Shown here: positions 1 to 12,791 of the stretch, one piece after another
How positions within the stretch are numbered: the first letter of the stretch is position 1
How the letters are laid out: the number at the start of each line of letters is the position of its first letter
NCBI GenBank assembly: GCA_016748015.1
Contig: JAAOMT010000426.1
Location: 91,620 to 155,619, forward strand
Direction: 5' to 3'
DNA length: 64,000 nt
DNA from: Geosiphon pyriformis
Taxonomy: Eukaryota > Glomeromycota > Glomeromycetes > Archaeosporales > Geosiphonaceae
The notes under the pieces: model-generated
The model's database searches: none
What the model saw: the letters and a program-made list of their open reading frames with translations, nothing else
Told to the model about the DNA's origin: nothing
Program-made: the position numbers and the translations under genes

Positions 1-480
1 AATCGCTAAAATTCTGGAGTTTTCTTGCATGAGAAAGGTATTGTTGCCTGTCAAATTAGCATGCAGCCAAGGTAACGAATATTCCATGAAAGCATGTTTT
101 TCATTTCTTTTTATCATGCAATGTGTTCCACACAGGACTTGAAGATCAGTCACATTTAAGAATTTCAATGAACCCAGATATTCGCTTCTTCAGAACTTAC
201 GTATCCTTGTTCACTTGAAATAAACCTTTTCCCATAAAAATTATTTGAGAATTGGAAATAATTTTGGTTTGCAAAGCTTTGATTTTTTGTGGATGCTCAA
301 TAGGATAATAATTCTCATGCATAAACTTAATTTATGTTGTTCAAAGTTCTGTTAACCAAATATTCCAGGGTAATAATTTTTTGAATTTAAGTTAAGTGAG
401 AAATTAGAATGCCAGCTTCAAGTCGAAGTAGAATATAGCCTCCAAGATGATTGGGCACAACTTAGTTTAAAAAAAGAATA
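1..480. other. Non-coding flank
   Basis: Moderately AT-rich sequence with no reading frame or repeat that I can support. It is less AT-rich than the block that follows, so the edge of the transposon graveyard lies near 480-520. Confidence 0.5.
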
Positions 481-499
481 AGCTGAAAGAAGTCCCTGT

Positions 500-1930
500 G
501 ATAGATTTTTTCAAAGAAAAATTATTGTATTTTGATGTTAATTAATAAGTATTAAATAAGTATTTTATGTGTTTTTGACATATTAATAAACTTTAAACAA
601 TATACTATATAAATCTATTCCGTTTTCACTGTCAATTAAATTATTCTATAAATTATTAACTATTGAGAGAAGCAGTATATATCATAAATAGGTAATATTA
701 ATTTGTTGGGAAAATTTAAAACTTAAATTTGTTATAATATTGATTTATGAATTTATTCATGCCTGTATTCGTTACATATATTAAAGCATATTTTATTAAA
801 ATAAATTTTACAATATTTCTTGCAAAAAGTATAAAGCATTGTGAAAAAAAAACTATTAATATGTTTGAAATATTAATAAATTTAATATATATTGGTTAGT
901 CTTAATTGATATTAATGACACAAATAACAGTTAATTGTTTTGTTTTGAGCAAAACATTTTATTATAAAAAGATTTTGTATTATGTAGTCAAGTATTAATA
1001 TAAAGAAAAAATGATTAATAAATAAACTAATTGGCTTACCCCAAGACTCCAAATAATAATATTCAGCAATTTATTTAAGAAAATTTTTCTTTTTCACAAT
1101 TGAATTTGGTATTTATCTGTTATAACTTAGTGCAAAAAAATAAGCCAATTTTTTATTGAGATAATAATCTTGTATTTAATTATTTAAATATTTAAATGTA
1201 ATATATAAAAACTCTTTTTTACTTCTAATTTTTATGACTACAATTAGAGCAAAAAATAAAAATAAATAAAACTACATCTTCATATTGTTATAAATGTAGT
1301 TAGCTTGTAACTTGTTAATTTGCAGTTTTTACATAATCTTTATTAATACTTATGTTATTTTTGTAAGATCAAATTTATAAAACATGAAAATATAAAAATT
1401 AACAATTTATTTTTATCTTGTAGTAAAGTATATATTGATTGTATTAATAATTATGTTTTAACAAAATACGAATAAGTTTATAAAACTCATAAAAAACTAA
1501 TCATAAACAAGAAAAAAAATTATAAATTATATATATATATTAATTTGTCATATTTAATAGCTATCTACTTTGTATTTTATTTATAATATTAAAAAAAAAT
1601 TGAATACATTTTATAAATTATATTTAATAGCCACTTACTTTATTAATTTGCTATTTTTGTAAAACTAAATCTAAAAAAAAATAGAACTGATTAACAATTT
1701 TTGGTTGAAATATAACAATTTTATAAAACATAGAGTTATAAAATTGATCAATGTATTTTTAGCTTGTAATAAAATACATATTGATAATATTAATAATTAT
1801 ATTTTAATAAAATAAAACTAAATTAATAAAACTTATAAACAACAAAGCATTAAAAAAATATTAACAATACCAATAAAAAAATAAAAACTTAAAATAATAA
1901 TATTTAATAAAAAAAAAACTCTTTCTCTTT
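500..1930. repeat. AT-rich decayed repeat with ~346-bp tandem subunits
   Basis: Almost pure A/T sequence without usable reading frames. The stretch at about 1374-1500 is repeated, diverged, at about 1720-1850 (both run from TTTATAAAACAT through a conserved ATTAATAATTAT block to ATAAAACT). The stretch at about 1208-1270 closely matches 1915-1985, the leader and first codons of the decayed frame that begins at 1940. The block therefore looks like a partly duplicated 5' end of one transposable element. Confidence 0.55.
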
Positions 1931-1939
1931 TTTTATTTT

Positions 1940-3400
1940 ATGACCACGACCAGAGCAAAGAGTAAAAAAGTTTTAAATGTTACTTTCCCTATAGTAACTA
2001 ATAAAGTTTCAATAAAAAAGGGTTTTTTTATTGTCGAAGCAGTTAAACAAAATATTCTGGCAATGTTTTTCTTAAATATTACTAGTAAAAAGCTGCTTTT
2101 GGCGATTTTTAAACCATTTTTCTCACCTTTGGCTGGTGGTTTTTCTTCAATCAAAGTTTCTTTTAAGAGACACATTCAGATCAGTTCCAGTATTGTTTTT
2201 ATCTCTTTCAAGAGCCCAAAAATATTTAACAACAGACCAGTTAACAAGTTGATCTTCCTTGTTATTACCACTAACATCATTACTACTACTTCACAAATGG
2301 CCAAAAAGGCCAAAAAATCAAAAAAACAATAGCATTTGCTTGCATCTGCTATTGTTACACCGAACTCTTTTGTGGTTTCAGATGAAATTTTAGATAAGAT
2401 TTCCCTAACAACAACTAGTTCTCTTCTTAATGTGGATAACAATAACAATAGCATATTTTTCAAGATAAGCCAAAATTAATCATTGGTTGTATTGCTAAAT
2501 ATGGTGTTTTTTAACAAATTATTACCAGTTTTAAAAACAAAACAGTATATTAAATCACTTAATTTTAAGAATTGGACTGATTAAATAGAAACTAAATCAA
2601 CTTTTGCTCTTCTGTTTTTTGGTACCGTTTTTAATGATGTTTAAAAAACAATTTCCAGTCATTAAAAATTTTCTGAATGAGTAGTTTTTACTTTAGTGTT
2701 TAGTATTACTTTTAAGATCAAATTAGCCTTAATTAATTTTTTGTTTTATCTATTGTCTTGCTTTGTTGGGCTTAAATCAGTTTTCAAAGACAATATTAAA
2801 TTGTTCTGTATGAATTTTGTTTCTAAAACTTTTTTAGTTACTACTGTTAAAATTTTTATTGATGATTTTTCTTTTTTAACTATATTTAAGATTGCAAAAT
2901 CTTCTGTAATAATTTTTAGTTCTTTTTTTCTATCTCTGTTATACTTTATAATATTTTGGCACATTTTTTGATAACATTAAAATGCTCTTGGTATTTTTGA
3001 TATTATTACTTCTGTTAAATTAAATCTACTGATTTTTAGCAATATGCTATTATTAATTTTAAAGACTTTTTTCTGCTGCTGCTGCTCTTAATAACTGATC
3101 TGTACTGAAAAAAAAAACTGTATTTAGAAAATTTTTTTTAACTAAAGAGAAATTATTACTTAACAAAATTTTTTTAAGGCTAAATTGGTCAATTTTTTTT
3201 TGGTTGTACTGTTTTTTAAATTAGTAACATGATTTTTTAGATTGGTAATCATATCTGTTTTATTTTTTATTTTTTTAATTTATATTATTGTTAATGCTTT
3301 ATTGTTATTACTTTTAAATTTCAAGAAATGCTAAAACTTACTATAATAAAAACTAATATTTTGTACAAGTGTTATATTTGATAAAAAACTTTTAAGTACT
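1940..3400 (+). pseudogene. Transposon reading frame decayed by apparent C-to-T change
   Basis: One frame from the ATG at 1940 runs open to a TAG at 2330-2332 (130 codons), then stays protein-like to at least 3100, interrupted mainly by TAA and TAG with occasional TGA. An open stretch at 2696-2971 (91 codons) is in exactly the same frame. The sense strand is T-rich. Hydrophobic residues (F, I, L, V) sit where a Ser/Thr/Pro/Lys-rich low-complexity domain would be expected, and most stops can come from CAA or CAG by one C-to-T change. The start reads MTTTRAKSKK. I read this as an ORF1-like or N-terminal region of a transposable element; its class cannot be told. Ordinary neutral decay is the alternative. 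Confidence 0.5.
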
Positions 3401-4196
3401 GTTACTATTATAGATATTAGAATTTAAACCACTTTTTTATTGATTATAAGATGTTTTTTTTCTTTTTTTAAGTTGTTTTCTAAGTTTGTTGTTGGTTTTC
3501 AGTTTTTTGTATTATCTGTTGTTAATAGTAAATTTTATGTTATGGTTTTTTATTTTGTTGTTTTTTGACTGTTTTTATTGCTAATTTTGTTATTAAGTTT
3601 AGATTAAATTTCTTAAAATTTTAGATATTAAGTTTAATTGTTTTGGTAAAATTTATTGTTAAACTTATTGGTTTTTTAATTGTTTTGATTACTTTTTTAA
3701 TGTCAAAAAATATGTGTAAAAGTCACAAAGTTAAAAAACATTTGCTTATTATGTTTAATATTTTTTAAAATTTTGTCAGCTTTAAAGCTAAAATTGAATT
3801 TAGTAATATAAATAATAATAATTTAAATATTGTTAAAGTATATTTCTTAAGCAAAAAACATATAACTATATAGTTGTTTTATGACAAATGTGTAATCTTA
3901 AAGTTAAAGATAGTATTAAAAAAATTAGATTGTTTTTAAATAAATTTATTTTTGATTTTAGAAATTTAAATAGTATTATTAAAAGACTTAGCAAGCAGAA
4001 TTTATTTTCAGCTTTTTTTAATTTAGCTTAGTTAATGTTTTAATTGATTTAAATAATTGGTTATATATAAAAAATGCATAATTAATATTTAATTTAAGTC
4101 ATTTAGTTTAATATATTATATTAAATAATTTTTGGACACACTTTATTAAAAAAATATTTAATAAAATTAAAACATAAATTACACAATTAAAATATT

Positions 4197-4740
4197 GTTA
4201 TAATTAGATTAACAAGCTAATAGATAATAAGAAAGAACAGTATTATATAGTAATAAGATAATAATAAAAATAATTTAACTTTAATAAATAAATTAGATTA
4301 GTAAAAATTTAATATATGAAATTATTTTATAAATATTTTAGTTATTATTTTTTTCAAAAAATAATAAAAAAATTTGAAAATAGAAAAATAATTTATACTT
4401 TTAACAAAAAATAATACACTTATATAATTCTATATTTTATATTAATATTCTTAAAATTTAATATCAGATATCAATTGTATTTTAGAGTAAACATTTATTC
4501 AATATATTTTACAAATAATTATACAAATTAAGAAAAAAAAATAGTAAAAAAAAAATAAAAAAGTTTATATTATTATATTGATTTAAGTATAATTTAAATA
4601 TAAATACTCTTTTAAAACTCTTAAAATGTTTTGATTATATACAACCAAAAGAGATTAATGTTTTTATTAGTAATTTAATCAATAATCAGATCAATAATCA
4701 AGTCAATAATCAAGTCAATAATTAAATTAATAACTTAAAA
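4197..4740 (+). repeat. Dispersed AT-rich repeat, copy 1
   Basis: Starts near the sequence TTAGATTAACAAGCTAATAG and ends with short tandem units of AATCAAGTCAAT type. It matches copy 2 (5412-5970) over essentially its whole length with many substitutions and small indels, and matches copies 3 and 4 in its first half. It could be a solo terminal repeat or the end of a non-autonomous element. Confidence 0.65.
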
Positions 4741-5411
4741 TTGATTAGTTACCAATTTTAGTAATTTGTTAGTAATTTTAAGCCTAAACAAAAAACAATT
4801 TTCTTAATAAAATTCTTGTTCTTTTATATTTTTATATTTTATTTTTTTCTTATTATAATTATTAAAGTAGTTTACAAATGAAATTTTTGTAAAAAAGTTG
4901 ATTTTTACAGCAAAATAATTACACAATTTTAATAAGCTTTTAAACAAGCATTATCTGAAAAGAAGTTAACTTTCACTGCAAAGTAACTATATAAGTAACT
5001 AGTATAAAATTGGCCATTTTATTTAAAAGTCTAACTGTTTAAATTATAGAAGATAATTTGAAAATAAATTCAATTATTAGAGATTCAACTGTTTCTAATA
5101 ATCAAAAATTAATAATAAAACAAAGTTAACAATATTTAAAATAAGAGACCAAAAATTTTTAATAATATTAAATAGATTTTAGCTAAATGTTTAATTAAAA
5201 ACCAATTTCAGAAATCTTGAAATTTTTGATTAAATTGTTTTTTAACGAGAAAACAAATAAGACAAAAAAAAAAAGTTAAATTTAATATAGGCTAAATCAT
5301 TTTAATTGTATATTATAAAATAATTTTGTGTTTTTATTGTTAAAAAAAAGTAAGTATTTATATAATAATAGATAATTTAAGAATTTAATATCTTATAAAA
5401 AGCAATATTTT

Positions 5412-5970
5412 TATGTTATATTAGATTAATAAGCTAATAAATAGTAAGAAAAAACAGTATTATATGATAATAAAATAATAAAAAAAGTAATTTAACTTTA
5501 ATAAGTGAATTGAATTAGTAAGAATTTAATGTATAAAATCAATCTTATAAATATCTTAGTTACTATTCTTTTCAAAAGATAACAAAAAAATCTAAAGATA
5601 GAAAAATAGTTTATATAATTAATAAAAGATAACATACTAATATAATTTTATGCTTTATATTAGTGTTTTTAAAATTTAATATTAGATATCTATTATATTT
5701 TTCAGTAAATATTTATTTAATATACTTTACAAAAACTAACAATTATACAAATCAAGAAAAAAAATAATAATAAAAATAATAAAAAAGAAATAAAAAAGTT
5801 AATATTATTATATTAATCTAAATATGATTTAAATATGAATGCTTTTCTACAATTCTTAAAATGTTTTAATTATATATAATTAAAAAAATTAATGATTACA
5901 TTAATAATTTGATTAATAATCAGATTAATAATTAATTTAATAATCAAATTAATGACTTATTCTAAAAATA
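5412..5970 (+). repeat. Dispersed AT-rich repeat, copy 2
   Basis: Direct repeat of 4197-4740 in the same orientation, about 1.2 kb away. Shared anchors include GATTAATAAGCTAATA, TTTAACTTTAATAA and AAAATGTTTTAATTATAT, and both end in AATAATCAGAT-like tandem units. The 670 bp between the copies is too short and featureless to call an LTR element. Confidence 0.65.
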
Positions 5971-8194
5971 AGCTGGCTAATTATATAATATCTATAATCA
6001 ATACATATAATTAATTATGACTAAATAAATAGATAAGATTTAAAATATAAAAGTTTTATCTGTAATAATATATTGAATATTAAATATTGAATATTAATTT
6101 CTTTATTTTGTATATTTATAATTTACTTTTTTTATAATAGAAGTTAATTATATTAATATAATTAATAATTTTTGGCAATATAAAAAATAAATAAAAAAAC
6201 AAAAAAAATTAATATTATAAAATAATACAAAAATATAAATAATTTGGTATTAATTATTATTAAAATAAAACTAAAAAATTAAATTAGATCTTAAATTATA
6301 AACAGATTTAAAAAAATCAAAATCTTTATTTTAAGTTTAAATTTTGGTTATTTAAATTCAAAAATAGTGATTATTTTAGACAATAATAAAGTTAAAAATA
6401 TGTGTAAAATATTCAAAATTCTGAATTAATTTTTGTTAATTTATTTACTATTTAAGAACAAGTTTTTAATTATAATTCTGGATTTTTATGCAAATAATAT
6501 TTATATTATAATTGTTTAGACAATAAATATTAGTTTATTTATAGTTTTAAATAATAATTTTAATAAAAATAATAATAAATAAAATATTAATTTTATTTAA
6601 TATTTGAATTTAATTTTTGGTAAATTGTTTTACAGTTAAAATTCTAACTTAAAATAATTAATTATATTTTTATTAATAAGATTTTAAATTATTATTATTA
6701 TTAAACAAAATACATATATATAAATAAGTTTTTTAATATTAATTACAAAGTTGTTTTTATATTAATTGGATTAAATAATTTTTTAAATATATAGTTTAAT
6801 ATATTATATAAGCAAACCAATAAAAATTATTAAAAATACAAAACAAAAACTATAAACAACTTTAAATAAAATTAATTAAAAAAACTTTTATTGTTTAATA
6901 TAATTAATATAACAAATAAGTTTAGTAAACTAAAAAAATATAAAATTATAAATACAATATAAATTTTTTAATTCATACAATTTTTTAAAAACTTAGTTTT
7001 ATAAGTATAAAATTATTAAAAACAAATAGTTTTCTAAGTTTTTAAATTAAAGTAGCTAATATATTTAAGATTTTTAAAAAGTTAAAATTAAAATTTAATA
7101 ATAGATTAAGAAAGTTTTTGTTTATATAAATAATATGTTTTGTTTAAACATATTAAAAATAATATTTTTTTTAATATAATAAACAAAATAAAATATAATA
7201 AATAATTAAGTATAACTAAAAATTTGTTAAATAATAAAATTGCTAATTTGTTTAATATTATAAATAAATTAGTTTTTAAATTATGAAAAAAACTTGAATT
7301 TTAATAATTTCTAAATCTTATAATTAAAAAAATGTCTTAATAAATAGTTAATTTAGTGTTTTAATTAAAACTTTTAGAAAAATACTTTTTAAAACTGTTT
7401 TTAATTGAATTTTTTTATTTGCAGTAAGTTTAATGTTTTTTATAAAGACAATTTTTCAGTTTCTAGTTTTTAAAGCATATTAACTCAGTCTTTAATTTTT
7501 ATGATAAATTTAATAATTGAAAATACTTTGAAAAAATCAAAAATTGTTATTAGTATTATAAAATATGTATAAAACTTTTAATTAATTATTTTTATATAAC
7601 TGTAACCAAAAATTTTGTTTTTAAAAATTGATTTAAGAAGTATTTTTAACAATTAAACTTGTTTTTAAAGCTGTTTAATACATTGTTAATTTTCTTTAAA
7701 ATTTGATAATTAATTATAAGAATTATATTTGGTTATTAAACTCTAAATTTTTAATTTTAATATTATATTATTATTATAAATATTTTATTTAATTAATAAA
7801 ATATTGTAATTATTTTTTTCTTTAATTAAAATTATATTGGTATTATAATTTTAAATAATTTTTATATTTTTTAAGTTAAATATGTATTTTTTACTTATTT
7901 TAATTATAATAATTATTATTAATTTGCTTTTTTTGAGATTACTTAGTTTTTTCTTGTTTTTTTTTGGTATTAAATAATAATTTATTAAATTTTTATAATA
8001 TTTTATATGATATTAATTTACAATATAATTATTTCTGATAAAATAATAAATAAAGTAAAAAAAATAAAAAAAAAATTAATATAATTTATTTAATTTCTAT
8101 TATATATTATAAAGTAATTTTTTAATTATTGTAATAGATATAAATAATTACTTATACAGTAACAAATAATTAAATTTAATAATTTAACCAAAAA

Positions 8195-8475
8195 AATTAC
8201 TTTTATGTTATAAATTAAAGTAACAAGCTAATAAAAGCTATTAAATATAATAAAAATAATAAAAAAAAATTTCAATAAAGAAAGCAAATTGAATATATAA
8301 GTATTTAATATATATAATTAATTTTATAAAAATTACAGTTGCTAATTTTTTTTAAAAAAGCTGAAAATAAGAAAATAGGTTATAATTTTTAATAAAATAA
8401 CATTACTGCTATTATTTTATGTTTTATTTGGCAATTCTTTGAATTAATTACAAGTATTGTTGTACTTTTTGATCG
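8195..8475 (+). repeat. Dispersed AT-rich repeat, copy 3 (partial)
   Basis: Contains ACAAGCTAATAAAAG, then TTTCAATAAAGAAAGCAAATTGAA, an AATTTTATAAAAATTACAGTT block and AAAATAACATTACTG. These follow the same order as in copies 1 and 2. Only the first half is recognisable. Confidence 0.5.
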
Positions 8476-8563
8476 TTTTTTTATTTAATGGAAATTAGAA
8501 TATGTGAACTTTAATTGCTTAATGTTTTTTTTTCAGATAAGAAAAGCATTGCTCATATAATTA

Positions 8564-9420
8564 CTAAAAGAGATCAATGACCAGGATTAATTCTTTTACA
8601 TTATTTGTAAAGACATGAAATCCGAGGAGCAACTTCAGTTTTACTAAAGACAAAATTTTATAGATGTCCATATTCATTGAGTATTCAATTGCAGCAAGTT
8701 CTTTTAATTCCTTTACAATTATTTTTTGGAAATAATTTTCACAATGGTTATCGACAAAAGGCCTAGAAATTTTTTGTTGATTATAATTCAATGCTTTCCC
8801 ATATGACAACAAACAATAACATTGATTTGAATAGAGACCCGACTCTAAAGGGTAGCTAATTTAAGTTGTACGGTACATCTCAATAAAGCCATATTGAAAT
8901 ACAGTTGCAATAAAAAAACTCATTTGGAAATATGTGGAAAATCGAAAATGCCTGTTCACACGGACAGTTATCCTGAAAGGCATGATATATAATCTCTCTA
9001 ATATTATTAAAAAAGTAAGTAAAATCTAATATATGTTTAAAAAGGTAATAAAAATAAAAAATTCTTGGATAATATGAACACATTATTAAGAATTGACAAA
9101 GATCATCTATACTTGCCTTTTTAGAATTGACGCGTTTTTTATTGTATTCAAATTTTTTTATGCAACTATTCCAAAAATCAATTAATGTACTGTTTAAAAG
9201 CCAAGTTACTGTACCATTAATAAGAAAGTAAACCATTCCCTGGCTAAGAAAGATTTATCTTAGAAATTAATAATTTTTCTAAAAATATCTCTAGCCCCAA
9301 ATAACCATTTCAAATCAACGATAAAGCCAAGGATTTATCTAAGAGAAGATTCTCACAAAAGATGGTAATTTCTTCAATTGTTACTTTATCTGAAGTGAAC
9401 GCCGTATAGACATAATTAGC
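8564..9420 (-). pseudogene. Broken unidentified gene
   Basis: Several protein-like segments follow each other on the minus strand. One frame gives about 30 residues at about 9410-9310 (beginning VYTAFTSDKVTIEEIT); an open stretch fills 9236-8880 (118 codons); a third, in another frame, fills about 8890-8564 with a single in-frame TAA and an ATG at 8812. Residue use (LCQFL, ELKELAAIEYS, KLKLLLGFHVF) looks like real protein rather than random A/T. The shifts between frames and the stop indicate decay, although an intron with a GTGTTC donor and an AATATTAG acceptor inside the middle stretch is possible. I do not recognise a family. Confidence 0.35.
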
Positions 9421-9424
9421 TCAA

Positions 9425-10960
9425 TGGAAATAGCAAATTGGGCTGCAACTTAAAATCATATGTTCTCAGCAGCCACAGAAAAATGGCACAAAGATATTTT
9501 TTTCTGACTAATGAGGTGATGAAAAAAACTAAAAACTAAAATGAAAAGCTATTGCAGTCCATGAAATCAAAAAGATAATTTAGATAATTTGGCCAAGATT
9601 TGCAATATCTTTAGATAAGCTCTTTAATATTTTTGATTTGCTTCCTGTTTAAGATAATTCTGGTACCAAAAAATTGCAATCAATTTTTTCTAATTATAAT
9701 TAAGCTTGAAGAAAAATGCTGTATTAAAAATATATATATATATATTTAATTGGATAAATTTAAAAATAAAATGGCATTTTAAATATTCATGATATGAAAA
9801 TTTAACATGAAAATCTAGAATTATAGAATTTGAAAAAAATTATGATTTCACGATATGAAAACATCCAAATTACTTACCCATACTTTGATGATTTAAACTT
9901 AAACGATTCCCGAACAAACAAGACTTGAAACATTATTATTATTGTCACAAGCTCACAAATCTGTAAAATCTTGATTTTCCATTTTGCCTTAATCTTGCCT
10001 AAAAAAAGTTCAACAATGTGAGATAAAAAAATTTACTTTTTCAGATGACTTTTTGTTCAAAAAAAAAAAATAAACTAGGCTGAAAATAAAAATCTCTTAA
10101 AAATTCACAAGTTTTCACGTTTGGATTTTGGAAACCAACATTGTTATCTTGGCAGAAAATTTTTCATGCACCGAAATTACTATACACAACTTTGGGATCA
10201 GGATGGCCCTCTATACATGTACAAAAATTCCTGACAATGCAATGATTTTGTACAAATCTGCCGTGAAATATTTTGTGTGAATTTATACTAGAAGCTAAAA
10301 TTAAGAATTAATATTTGATAATGATAGTGTAGCATATTAATCATCAGAAGGAGAATTAAAAACGATGTGAGAAAAAGTTTAATAAGTGATTCTTTCAATA
10401 AAACACTCAAGAGGGATTTACATTCATATGAAAAATCATCTAATTCATTAAAAAGTTTTTAAAAAAAGATAATGAACTTCCCAACGTTCGTCATTCGGCA
10501 TATCATTAAATAATTCAATTAATTATATATGGCAACGCCCAGCTTTTGAGGCTTTCAATGATATTCACAGAAATATGGGCTTTAGATATGGGGTTAAAGG
10601 GAATAAATATATGTCTAGTTTATCAGCCCTACTGAAAAATTGAGCACAGCATCGAATTCTTCAAAAATGATAATAGTGTGACGTACAAACAAAAATGCGA
10701 CGTACGACCAAAACTGTTGGTTGCATTTTTAGCCCCTAAAAAGCTAATACAAGTATGGTCAAATATGGGATGAATATCCTCTTCGTTAGGATTTCTTTCT
10801 CGTTTTCTGTTCCCACCTCTTTTATAATTTCCTTTTATTTCCTTTTACATAATTGTCTCATTGTTTTTAACATTTAAATACCTCTTATCTTTTTACTTAT
10901 CTTTTTTATCAAAAAAAAAAAAAGTATTATCACAGTTTTTCTTGGTTTCTGCTTTTCTCC
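9425..10960. other. Intergenic region upstream of the 10968 gene
   Basis: Ordinary AT-rich intergenic DNA, less extreme than 0-8.5 kb. It holds a short TA tract near 9730 and a pyrimidine-rich stretch (10790-10870) just before the next gene, with TTAAATA at about 10874 as a weak TATA candidate. No coding segment is supported. Confidence 0.45.
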
Positions 10961-10967
10961 AACAAAA

Positions 10968-11174
10968 ATGATATTTAATTCTAATCATCAAACGACCAGC
11001 GAAACGTCTTCGACAAAAGCTGATACGACGAAACCAGAAGAATCTCTAGAGACTTCCAAACCACTCCTATCCTCAATACAATCCCTCGATACGTTTTTAA
11101 AAATACAACCTCTTCCTCCACTTCAACCCACAATAGTATCACGAAGTAACTCGTTCACCTCATCCTCTTCATCG

Positions 11175-11213
<39 letters not shown>

Positions 11214-11862
11214 CCTACTTCTTCAAGAAGCCTGATAGAAGCACCAAAACGAGGTCTCTTTCATCTAATAAAAATTTTCACCTCTGAGCTTCAGAATAAA
11301 CCAAAATCAATATTTGAAGATTTCAGTGAATTTTCGGATTTTGAGACTTCAACAAATGACATAGAATATTGGCCCGATGTCTCTTTTCCTGAAATTGATA
11401 TCGGTAATGAGTACATAAATAAAAATATTGGAAAATCAAGAAAATTATTTCAACTGCATAAAGACGAATCAAAGTTCCACCATAAGTATACACCATACTT
11501 TGAAGATTGGAGTGGTGTATTTTTTGATGATCATGATGACACATGTGATGAAAACGCAAAATACGTAAGCACCTCAACCAAATTTTGATACAAATATTTA
11601 CCTCTTTTATGAATTCTAACGTATTTGGATCATGACATAGTTCAATTACTCGTTTTCCGAACACGATTTTGAAAAATCATCTAGCTCTAGCTCAAATGTC
11701 TCTAGGCCCTCCTCTCCGGACACCATCGTGACTCATTTGGATAAACAAAATGTAGATTATGATTGTACAGACGAAAACGAAGAATGCTCATTTTTTGGCT
11801 ATGTATTTGGTGGTTTCTTTTCTTTAACAGAAGAATTTCCAAGAGGTCGTTTTATGGATTAA
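10968..11862 (+). CDS. Two-exon Ser-rich acidic protein, distant member of the paralogous family
   Basis: The first exon, 10968-11564, encodes 199 residues; a 76-bp intron (11565-11640) follows in phase 0, with donor GTAAGC, a CTAAC branch-like site and acceptor CATAG. The second exon, 11641-11862, adds 73 residues and ends in TAA, giving 272 residues. Without splicing the frame stops at 11588. The protein has a Ser run (about residues 65-83, encoded mostly by TCA), the segment RGLFHLIKIFTSEL, then KSIFEDFSEFSDFE, an acidic aromatic region, a second short Ser run and a tail with FFGYVFGGFFSL. KSIFEDFSEFSDFE aligns with EAIFCEEPKEFDDSDFE in the 18736 gene, which suggests kinship, but box A is not visible. 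There is no signal peptide. Function unknown. Confidence 0.7.
11565..11640 (+). other. Intron of the 10968 gene
   Basis: The donor is GTAAGC, the branch-like site is CTAAC about 25 bp before the end, and the acceptor is CATAG. Both flanking exons are in phase 0, and the downstream exon stays open for 73 codons with composition like the first exon. Confidence 0.7.
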
Positions 11863-12780
11863 ACCTGCCAAATCCGTAGGTCGCTGTCCGAATTTCATCT
11901 CTAAGGGCCTATTTTAAAAAAAATTCCGTATGATTAGACAATATCATTTATAGCCGATTTTATACATTCTTGTCTATTAGACAATGAAAATTTTTATTGG
12001 GGAGCAGCATATAGTTTCTATGCGAAATCTAGAGAACCCAAGCTTGTGAATATATCCTAAATTTGAAGATTAATATAAAGTCGGTTTGCTCTCGAATGAT
12101 CTTTTTATGAAAATTCCCATTTAGGATACAACCTCTTTGATATTGAAAATTCTATTCGTAAATATCGCTTTCCCTTGATTCATTAAATGCATAATTGAAC
12201 TAAGACTAAATTTAAAAATTTTCAATCAGGAAATGGTTGAAACCGAGTGTAACAAAATTTATTCCAATCATTTTTGTAAATAGTGTTTTTCCTTGTATTT
12301 TTTTAAAAGATATATATATCATTAAAAAATATAGCAGAATATTAAACGTTTCGCTCCAATTTTACTATGATGAAATGAATTTACCATTTTCCCCGTATAA
12401 TCATAGCCTTTGTGCCTATGATATTATCTTTAAATGCAGATACATTGATCATCTTAAAAACATTTACGTAAAATATCTTGAGGGGTTAGAAGATCGCTAT
12501 AAGGTGACTATGGCAAGCAGTTTGATAAATGTAAAAAGAACAAGGTACAGAAGATGAAGATCAACGCAAAGTCTATGTACTCAAATTATATAACTGGAGA
12601 TTAGCTTGTCACATTCAGTAGCCCCCCACTTTGTGTCCATTATTCGTATCCAATACTACAGCTACCCATGGAACTGCGTCTTCGCATGGTTATGGACTGC
12701 GTCTCCGCCATAGCCAGCTTGTGACCAACTTGCAACTTGCAAATTTGCAGTTTTTATTAATAAAAAATTAATTTTTTTAA
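11863..12780. other. Intergenic region with a GC-richer patch
   Basis: No gene is supported. An open stretch at 12237-12557 begins at TTG, not ATG, and has no second line of support. At 12618-12720 there is an unusually GC-rich patch in which GGAACTGCGTCTTCGCATGG is nearly repeated as GGACTGCGTCTCCGCCATAG. It may be the end of a mobile element. Confidence 0.35.
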
Positions 12781-12791
12781 GACTTCAATAG

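Larger units (their letters stand above)
3400..8500. repeat. AT-rich transposon graveyard
   Basis: About 5 kb of extremely A/T-rich DNA with no open frame of note. T-rich strands alternate with A-rich strands (for example T-rich 3400-3780, A-rich 4050-4600). It contains three copies of a dispersed repeat listed separately. Nothing here supports an active gene. Confidence 0.6.

Noticed and set aside
4197-5970. Pair of direct repeats as LTRs of a retrotransposon
   Set aside because: Only about 670 bp lie between them and no gag/pol, primer-binding site or TG..CA ends were seen.
12237-12557. 106-codon frame between the 10968 gene and its relic
   Set aside because: It begins at TTG; the nearest ATG is in another frame. 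No similarity to the neighbours and no splice support.
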